Below are positions 4,682-9,298 of a DNA stretch of 9,298 bases, one piece after another. The position numbers were made by a program, and so were the translations under genes. Numbering within the stretch: position 1 is the first letter of the stretch; each line of letters opens with the position of its first letter. A model generated the notes under the pieces. The model was not told where the DNA came from, did no database searches, and saw only the letters and a program-made list of their open reading frames with translations. The stretch comes from JBPRGH01 sp051418055. GTDB lineage: Bacteria > Bacteroidota > Bacteroidia > Cytophagales > Cyclobacteriaceae. The DNA is taken from positions 1 to 9,298 of the forward strand of contig JBPRGH010000104.1 in NCBI GenBank assembly GCA_051418055.1, given 5' to 3'.

Positions 4682-7078
4682 CTATTCATCCTTCAATGAA
4701 TTCACCGGATTTGCCATTGCTGCTTTTGCGGAATGGTATCCCACTGTCAACATGGTTATAGTCAAAGCGATTACTGCAGAAAGGATGAACGTTAAAACTT
4801 CATTTTTCAATTCAATACGATAAGCAAATGCTTCCAGCCAGCTATTCATAAAATAATAAGCAACCGGAAATGCTATTAATGTAGCCAGGGCAACAAGGAG
4901 TATAAACTCTTTAGATATTAGGATAATAATGCTTTGCACCGTGGCGCCTATTACCTTTCTCACCCCTATTTCTTTAGTTCTTTGAGCTGTAGTAAAAGAA
5001 GTCAATCCCAACAGGCCTAAACAGGCTATTATTATGGTTAATATAGAGAAGATGGTGAAGATAGTCCCTCTTGTTTCATCAGCATCATACTGTGCAGCAA
5101 AATCCTGGTCCAGGAACTGGAATTCAAAAGGTTTGTTAGGATAAACCTCTTTCCAATGGCTTTCCACACTTGCCACACCGGCTTTTAGATCCTGCCCGGT
5201 CAATTTCACATAAGTATAATAATTACCCTCTTTGAACATGATCATTAGAGGTTCTATTACATCGTAGAGTGAATTTTGATGATAATCTTTTACTACACCG
5301 ATTACTCTTTTTACCTGCGGACCATTTTGTGTAGGTATTTCAAATTTTTTACCGATAGGATCCTGCCAGTTCATTCTCTCAACCATCGCTTCATTTACCA
5401 GGGCCGCTTCAATAGTGTCAGAAAGTATATCGCGGCTAAAATTCCTTCCTTCTACAATTTTCATCCCCAGGGCATCAATGAAGTCGTAATCTGCCCAATA
5501 AAAGTCTATGCCTTTTTCAAGCATTTCACCCTTGTTATCTTCCACGTTAAAGATAACTTTCCCAATATTACTTCCGGGAGTTGTACTGGAAGTAGCCATT
5601 ACTTTTATATCTGGTTCAGAAACCAGTTTGTTCTTAAATACATTTAATGAAGATCTCATTTGCTGGTCAGGAACCTGGATCCTCAGCACCTGATCCTTGT
5701 TAAAACCAAGATCTTTATTCATCAGGAAGTCAAGCTGGTTAAATACTACAAGTGTCGAGATCAACATAAATATCGAGATACTGAACTGCAGCACCACAAG
5801 GGTTTTACGAATAAAAGCATTTCCGCCTTTATTGGTGACCTTACCTTTTAAAACAGTAGCAGGATTAAATTTCGAAAGGTAAAAGGCAGGATAGCTACCT
5901 CCTATTATTCCGACAAAAACCACTGTACCAATAAGCGCTAAAATAACTCTGATATCAAACAGGTCACTAAAGACTATATGCTTATTAGCAAGATCATTAA
6001 ATGACGGGATCAAAATATAGATCAAGCCAAGGCTGATAATTAAGGCAATAACAGCAAGAACAACAGATTCAGAGATGAATTGCCTGATTAGCTGCCCCCT
6101 CATAGAGCCCATAACCTTTCGTATACCCACCTCTTTGGCTCTTTTCGCTGATCGGGCAGTGGCAAGGTTCATATAATTAATACAAGCTATGATCAGCATA
6201 AAAGCCGCTATGGCTGAAAATATATAAACATATGAAATATCTCCTCCAGCCTCTGCTTCATCCTGGATTTTAGAATGAAGATGTATATCGGTAATTCTTT
6301 GAAGCTCGTACTTAACACTGATACCCATACTTTCGAAGATAGGATTTACCCGCTCTGTTACAATGTTTTCCAAATTAGACTGGAATTCTGCCGGGTTATA
6401 ATTATCCTGAAATTCTATATAAGTAAATACTCCAAAACCTCCCCAGCTTGACTGTTGCTGATACTGGGTAAAAGTACTGGCGCTCACAAGGCCGTCAAAC
6501 CTAAGGTGTGAGTTGTATGGGACCTCTTCTATTACACCTGTTACTTTATATGTCTGATTAGTGTTTAGATCTGTGAGTGTTTCACCAATAATATCTGTTT
6601 TATCAAAATACTTGATAGCCATACTTTTTGTGAGAACTGTATTATTAGGCTCATCAAGGGCGGTAGCAGGATCCCCATTTATAAATTCATAGGTGAAGAT
6701 GTCAAACAGGGTAGAATCCGCTATATAAAAATCCTCTTCATAAAAAGATTTTTCATCCTTCTGGAATAATCTCCTTCCAAGGTTATTAAGTCTTACTGCG
6801 TTTTGTACTTCAGGATACTTTTCAAGCAGCTCATCCGCCAATACATACTGCGCTACTGCCCATGTAAACTCATTATCAGGCTCTTTTATATGGGAAACAA
6901 TACGATAAATGTTGTCTGCTTTCTCGTGATACCTGTCGTAGCTCAGCTCATCAAGTATATATAGCAGGAGCAATATACTGCACGTAATACCAATGGTAAG
7001 GCCAAGAATATTAATGGCACTATAACCTTTTTCTTTCCTGATATTTCGAAAAGCAACTTTTAACAGGTTCTTAAGCAT
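4682..7078 (-). CDS. ABC transporter permease, two-repeat FtsX/MacB type
   Basis: This is a 798-residue inner-membrane permease. It opens with LLKVAFRNIRKEKGYSAINI, the standard start of this group, and TM1 is at 21-43. A MacB-type periplasmic domain spans about 45-280. The first FtsX membrane unit has helices near 284-306, 338-360 and 378-402. A second hydrophobic start (426-447), second periplasmic domain (about 450-668) and second FtsX unit (671-695, 720-743, 759-782) follow. Both units carry the cytoplasmic coupling motif KE-[VI]-G-[IV]-RKV-[MI]-G (315-324 and 702-711). The protein ends in ANPVNSLKDE, typical of the family. Relatives use a separate ATPase to move substrates or drive periplasmic work, often lipoprotein, peptide or drug handling. 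No ATPase or adaptor gene is in the window, so the partner must be encoded elsewhere and the substrate is unknown. The length is normal for the Bacteroidota version. Confidence 0.93.
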   Translation of the reverse strand: MLKNLLKVAFRNIRKEKGYSAINILGLTIGITCSILLLLYILDELSYDRYHEKADNIYRIVSHIKEPDNEFTWAVAQYVLADELLEKYPEVQNAVRLNNLGRRLFQKDEKSFYEEDFYIADSTLFDIFTYEFINGDPATALDEPNNTVLTKSMAIKYFDKTDIIGETLTDLNTNQTYKVTGVIEEVPYNSHLRFDGLVSASTFTQYQQQSSWGGFGVFTYIEFQDNYNPAEFQSNLENIVTERVNPIFESMGISVKYELQRITDIHLHSKIQDEAEAGGDISYVYIFSAIAAFMLIIACINYMNLATARSAKRAKEVGIRKVMGSMRGQLIRQFISESVVLAVIALIISLGLIYILIPSFNDLANKHIVFSDLFDIRVILALIGTVVFVGIIGGSYPAFYLSKFNPATVLKGKVTNKGGNAFIRKTLVVLQFSISIFMLISTLVVFNQLDFLMNKDLGFNKDQVLRIQVPDQQMRSSLNVFKNKLVSEPDIKVMATSSTTPGSNIGKVIFNVEDNKGEMLEKGIDFYWADYDFIDALGMKIVEGRNFSRDILSDTIEAALVNEAMVERMNWQDPIGKKFEIPTQNGPQVKRVIGVVKDYHQNSLYDVIEPLMIMFKEGNYYTYVKLTGQDLKAGVASVESHWKEVYPNKPFEFQFLDQDFAAQYDADETRGTIFTIFSILTIIIACLGLLGLTSFTTAQRTKEIGVRKVIGATVQSIIILISKEFILLVALATLIAFPVAYYFMNSWLEAFAYRIELKNEVLTFILSAVIALTITMLTVGYHSAKAAMANPVNSLKDE

Positions 7079-7314
7079 GATAATTTAGTTTGGGATATAT
7101 AATATACTGTTGATGTATTGAAGAGATAAAAAGTTTTTGAAGAATGGGTAATATCTGGGTTAACGGGTTAAATTCTGATATAAAATATTATGTTAAGATA
7201 CAGTTTTTCTTTTTATCCTTATTCCCTCCTCCGCTGGTGCGAGCTTTAGCTCGTATCAGTAGAAATAAATATTCTTTACAGAAAATTAAATATTTTTATT
7301 ACCTTGTCAGATTG

Positions 7315-7334
7315 TAAAAAGAGCTTTTAGCTCT
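7315..7334 (-). terminator. Weak candidate terminator after the barrel gene
   Basis: On the minus strand, AGAGCT-AAA-AGCTCT runs directly into a stretch of five Ts (plus-strand As at 7316-7320). It lies about 165 nt past the stop of the gene at 7499-8134. The stem is only six base pairs, so the call is tentative. Confidence 0.35.
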
Positions 7335-7424
7335 ATTGAAATCTATAAAAGCAATCGACCTAAACCAAACCATGAGTATAAAGTATAAATTTTATGATAA
7401 TGAAGGCTTATACTTTGTAAGCTT

Positions 7425-7493
7425 TACCCCTCCTCCGAGTTTCCAAATGCCCTTAAGTTCCCCCTCTTTGTTTCCTGCTTTCAGGAAGGGTAA
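7425..7493 (+). repeat. 68-bp repeat next to stop codon, copy 1
   Basis: This segment runs CCCCTCCTCCGAGTTTCC, then a CTTAAGTTCCCC block, then CTTTGTTTCCTGCTTTCAGG, and is about 85-90% identical to 8293-8362. It ends with a small hairpin, TTCCTG-CTTT-CAGGAA (about 7472-7487). It lies 6 bp beyond the stop codon of the minus-strand barrel gene, so it would be transcribed as that gene's 3' end. No T-run is present. The 5' core links it to the dispersed pyrimidine repeat family. Confidence 0.75.
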
Positions 7494-7498
7494 TTAAA

Positions 7499-8134
7499 TT
7501 AAAAGGCATATGCTAATGATATTAGAGCAGATTTATTCTTTATTACAATCCCCCCACTTCCGCCAATAACCTGTCCATGATAAAAATCAGTAATCCCCAA
7601 ATCAACGTCTATACCAATAATAAAGTCTGTTAAAATCCTTTGGTTCACACCTAATATATATGCAAACTCGGTCTGAGATGCAAACAGGTCAACTAAATCA
7701 TTTGCCGACCATTTCCTAACCATAAATCCGGCATTAACAGATCTGCCCCCCTTGAGTAAATATCTTACAGAAATTGGTACCTCAAAAGCAATATGTCTTT
7801 GGATGGCTGTTTCATGTAGCCTTGGAAGGGAAGATCCTTTACCATACCAATAGATATCATTTTTGAGAGGGGATTTACTCTTTGCCCGGTAGTAAATGCT
7901 TAAACCAGACTCAAGTTGAAGACTATTACCAATAATAGCTTTTGAAATGCTACCACCCATGCGAACTACGAGCGCCGGGTAATCCTCAGTAAGAAATCCT
8001 GATACATCAAATTTTGTTGCCCCAATTCCGATTTTAGCACTAAGGTTATAGCGGTTGTTTTTCTCAGTACTTGCTTGAGAAAACACAAAACATGTGGAGA
8101 ATATGTAAAAAGCAATAAATACAATTAGCTTCAT
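7499..8134 (-). CDS. Outer-membrane beta-barrel protein
   Basis: This is a 211-residue exported protein. Residues 1-21 form a signal peptide (MKLIVFIAFYIFSTCFVFSQ, cleavage near Ala21). The Cys at 15 is not in a good lipobox. The mature part has alternating strands such as YNLSAKIGIGATKFDV, YPALVVRMGGSISK, LQLESGLSIYYRAK, AFEVPISVRYLL, FIIGIDVDLGI and SALISLAYAF, ending in Phe as expected for assembly into the outer membrane. The pattern resembles the porT-like or generic outer-membrane barrel domain found throughout the Bacteroidota, but I cannot name a family. It shows no clear similarity to the two barrels at 2732-3830. I chose the ATG at 8134 over an in-frame TTG two codons upstream (8140), because the ATG begins the canonical MK-hydrophobic signal peptide. 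A 9-bp inverted repeat lies in its leader. Confidence 0.82.
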   Translation of the reverse strand: MKLIVFIAFYIFSTCFVFSQASTEKNNRYNLSAKIGIGATKFDVSGFLTEDYPALVVRMGGSISKAIIGNSLQLESGLSIYYRAKSKSPLKNDIYWYGKGSSLPRLHETAIQRHIAFEVPISVRYLLKGGRSVNAGFMVRKWSANDLVDLFASQTEFAYILGVNQRILTDFIIGIDVDLGITDFYHGQVIGGSGGIVIKNKSALISLAYAF

Positions 8135-8143
8135 AAGCAAATT

Positions 8144-8183
8144 TTATAGCCTAGCAGTTTAAATAATAACAGCCAGGCTATAA
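8144..8183. promoter_or_regulatory. Inverted repeat in the leader of the barrel gene
   Basis: TTATAGCCT (8144-8152) and AGGCTATAA (8175-8183) are perfectly complementary across 22 nt, beginning 10 bp from the ATG of the minus-strand gene. It could be an operator or a leader hairpin that hides the start region. No partner regulator gene is adjacent. Confidence 0.4.
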
Positions 8184-8292
8184 TGAAAATTGTGTATGGT
8201 TATTGAGAATCTGTTATTACCCATTTATTTCCTACTCCTCGAGATGGTATTGAGGTTTTATTATTATTTTAAATTGTAATACTGCAGGCTAT

Positions 8293-8362
8293 TACCTCTC
8301 CTCCAAGTTTCCCAATGCTCTTAAGTTTCCCCATCTTTGTTTCCTGCTTTCAGGAAAGGTGA
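8293..8362 (+). repeat. 68-bp repeat next to stop codon, copy 2
   Basis: This is the partner of 7425-7493, in the same orientation and in the same position relative to a gene. It ends 4 bp beyond the stop codon of the minus-strand HU gene. The end hairpin TTTCCTG-CTTT-CAGGAAA is perfect here (7 bp, about 8340-8357). Confidence 0.75.
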
Positions 8363-8366
8363 CAGC

Positions 8367-8753
8367 CTACTTCACCTTTCTAAAATTAGTAGTCCGAAGC
8401 TTCCTCTTAATCACCTGGCTGGGCCTGAAATTTATCTTCACCTCCCTGATCTTAGTGGCATTAACCTCCTTCGGGCTATCCCGGCCCTCACCTTTTATTG
8501 AGAGGCTAAAAATTCCCAGGTTGCCAAATTTAATGCTATGGCCTTCCTGCAGCAGCTCCGGTATTACGTTGGCAAGAAGTTCAGCTACACCATAAATAGT
8601 AGCACGGTTAATTCCGGCTTTGTCACTCATGATATCACTAAGCTCGCTCAGCTCCATCATATTCGTCTTAGTGATGGATGGGTAGTATTTAGGCTTACAA
8701 TCCTTGCCTATACCACCAGGTCGTTTAACTACTATTTTATATGATACTGGCAT
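8367..8753 (-). CDS. HU-family DNA-binding protein (Bacteroidota HU-like type)
   Basis: This is a 128-residue basic, nucleoid-associated protein. An N-terminal lead typical of the longer Bacteroidota version is present (SYKIVVKRPGG... PKYYPSIT, 4-28), followed by the helical dimer part (32-70, ELSELSDIMSDKAGINRATI then VAELLANVIPELLQEG). After it comes the conserved turn HSIKFGNLGIFSLSIKGEG (72-90) and the basic arm and tail (91-128, with KIREVKINFRPSQVIKRKLR). In E. coli HU this arm bends DNA by inserting into the minor groove. The family is known for chromosome compaction and support of recombination, replication and transcription; the exact role of this copy is unknown. Start ATG at 8753, with no Shine-Dalgarno sequence. 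The phased palindrome array lies about 190-270 bp upstream and may control this gene. Confidence 0.9.
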   Translation of the reverse strand: MPVSYKIVVKRPGGIGKDCKPKYYPSITKTNMMELSELSDIMSDKAGINRATIYGVAELLANVIPELLQEGHSIKFGNLGIFSLSIKGEGRDSPKEVNATKIREVKINFRPSQVIKRKLRTTNFRKVK

Positions 8754-8943
8754 ACTCTTTGATGTTTATTAGTTGAATGCTAAATTTATTTATATTAGAT
8801 TGTCCATAGAAGCTCCCAATTTAAGAAAAATATATAAAAATTTACACCTCTTTTAAGGTACATATCTCAATTTATTCACCCACATATCATCACTTCCTCT
8901 TATACGTATCTTAGGTTAATTACATATATGTATCCGTTTCATA

Positions 8944-9020
8944 ATGACATGTGATTAAATATAAATCCACGCGTGATAAAAGGTAAAATCACACGTGATT
9001 AAATTGCGGTCACAGGTGAT
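8944..9020. promoter_or_regulatory. Phased array of four ATCAC-N2-GTGAT palindromes
   Basis: Four copies of a 12-bp imperfect palindrome start at 8944 (ATGACATGTGAT), 8966 (TCCACGCGTGAT), 8988 (ATCACACGTGAT) and 9009 (GTCACAGGTGAT), giving start-to-start distances of 22, 22 and 21 bp. All four share AC-NN-GTGAT, and three continue with an A-rich spacer. Two weaker relatives may extend the series to the left (ACGTATC at 8904, ATGTATC at 8928). The regular two-helical-turn spacing suggests cooperative binding on one DNA face. Possible roles are an operator array for the HU gene, or iterons of a replication origin. No replication initiator is present in the window. Confidence 0.65.
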
Positions 9021-9050
9021 CCTGGTATTATACTGGCATAGATCCACTTT

Positions 9051-9145
9051 TTCCCCTCCTCCGGGCCTCCTACCCCTCCTTAGAGTCTCTCCACACAAAC
9101 AGCACATGTACCAAAAGCTATCTGAGGACTCTGAGGTTTCGTCTC
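9051..9145 (+). repeat. Partial dispersed repeat copies at right edge
   Basis: CCCCTCCTCCGGGCCTCC and CCCCTCCTTAGAGTCTCTCC occur within 40 bp of each other. They are followed after about 30 bp of other sequence by GAGGACTCTGAGGTTTCGTC, which matches the hairpin arm and GACTCGCC part of the long copies. The copy seems to be interrupted or rearranged beside the inverted repeat. Confidence 0.5.
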
Positions 9146-9157
9146 CCTAGGAAAACC

Positions 9158-9298
9158 CCTCAGGTACTGTGTTAAAATCCAAATAAATTAATATAATTTT
9201 TCTAATTTTATACCAGCAAAAAGAAGTCAATTTATTGACTATCTAGTATGAGGTGGCAGTGCTTTTAGCCACCTCATTTTTTATCCCATGTGTTGGAT
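9158..9298 (-). repeat. Right terminal inverted repeat (141 bp)
   Basis: This is the exact reverse complement of 1-141 with no mismatch, so the two copies are either recent, kept identical by recombination, or one shared assembly node. The same internal hairpins occur in mirror position. Confidence 0.95.
9248..9283 (+). terminator. Outward-facing intrinsic terminator in right repeat
   Basis: On the plus strand, the 10-bp stem ATGAGGTGGC/GCCACCTCAT (9248-9257 and 9268-9277) with loop AGTGCTTTTA is followed by TTTTT. It is the mirror image of the terminator at the left end and would stop transcripts leaving the window to the right. Confidence 0.7.

Larger units (their letters stand above)
7079..7498. 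other. Intergenic region upstream of the permease gene
   Basis: No gene is supported here. 7079-7200 is the AT-rich leader of the permease gene. Further right are two compact hairpins, CGAGCT-TT-AGCTCG (7240-7253) and AGAGCT-TTT-AGCTCT (7320-7334), a 12-bp inverted repeat with one mismatch (7377-7388 with 7408-7419), a short pyrimidine motif (7221-7233) and the repeat copy at 7425-7493. Confidence 0.55.
8754..9157. other. AT-rich region upstream of the HU gene
   Basis: No coding region is supported. 8754-8943 is very AT-rich and includes the small palindromes ATACGTAT (8902-8909) and ACATATATGT (8922-8931). The phased array occupies 8944-9020. From 9051 to about 9145 there are two pyrimidine repeat cores and an AGGACTCTGAGG fragment of the dispersed repeat, up to the right inverted repeat. 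On the minus strand TAAATTTA lies about 33 bp before the HU start but has no properly spaced TTG, so I do not call a promoter. Confidence 0.55.

Noticed and set aside
5276..5882. Several open frames opposite the permease gene
   Set aside because: The minus-strand frame is a complete, well-conserved permease. The plus-strand frames are short, overlap one another and look random.
7499..8140. TTG at 8140 as start of the barrel gene
   Set aside because: The ATG two codons further on begins a standard signal peptide (MKLIVF), and the TTG adds only two residues.
8359..8744. Open frames opposite the HU gene
   Set aside because: The minus strand encodes a complete HU-family protein with the expected motifs. 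The plus-strand frames begin inside the repeat or the gene and show no family signal.
8944..9020. Possible CRISPR array
   Set aside because: The regular spacing drew attention, but the period is only 21-22 bp, the intervening bases are A-rich and similar to one another, and there are no cas genes.

Overview
The window looks like a chromosomal piece of a low-GC member of the Bacteroidota, most likely a marine-type Flavobacteriaceae relative. The evidence is an HU protein of the Bacteroidota-specific ~125-residue type, an ~800-residue two-repeat FtsX/MacB permease of the kind common in that phylum, small beta-barrel proteins ending in Phe, AT-rich start regions without Shine-Dalgarno sequences, and one candidate TTG/TAnnTTTG promoter. 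The genus assignment is inference only.

Layout. 1-141 and 9158-9298 are a perfect 141-bp inverted repeat, and each copy carries an outward-reading intrinsic terminator hairpin. Inside it, from left to right: a gene-poor stretch; a cupin protein (584-1126, +); a 7-TM membrane protein of unknown function (1329-2069, -); two tandem paralogous beta-barrel proteins (2732-3256 and 3285-3830, +); a RimJ/RimL-like GNAT acetyltransferase (3827-4405, -) whose stop codon overlaps that of the second barrel gene; an ABC-type permease without its ATPase (4682-7078, -); a third, unrelated beta-barrel protein (7499-8134, -); and an HU-family DNA-binding protein (8367-8753, -). No tRNA, rRNA, CRISPR array, transposase or phage gene is visible.

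The genes do not form an obvious pathway. They are mostly single genes separated by 200-660 bp of non-coding DNA. The gene content is ordinary and the non-coding DNA is the unusual part. Most gaps hold copies of a dispersed pyrimidine-rich repeat (core CCTCCGAGTCTCCTGCAAGGGA). Two long ~155-bp composite copies flank the 7-TM gene in direct orientation, and a ~68-bp variant lies just after the stop codons of two minus-strand genes. Upstream of the HU gene is an array of four imperfect palindromes of the form ATCAC-N2-GTGAT spaced 22, 22 and 21 bp, which looks like a helically phased operator or iteron-like array. This array and the terminal inverted repeat are the two observations most worth following up. 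The exact 141-bp length of the inverted repeat equals a common assembler k-mer size, so it may mark where a longer flanking repeat begins rather than the true end of an element.
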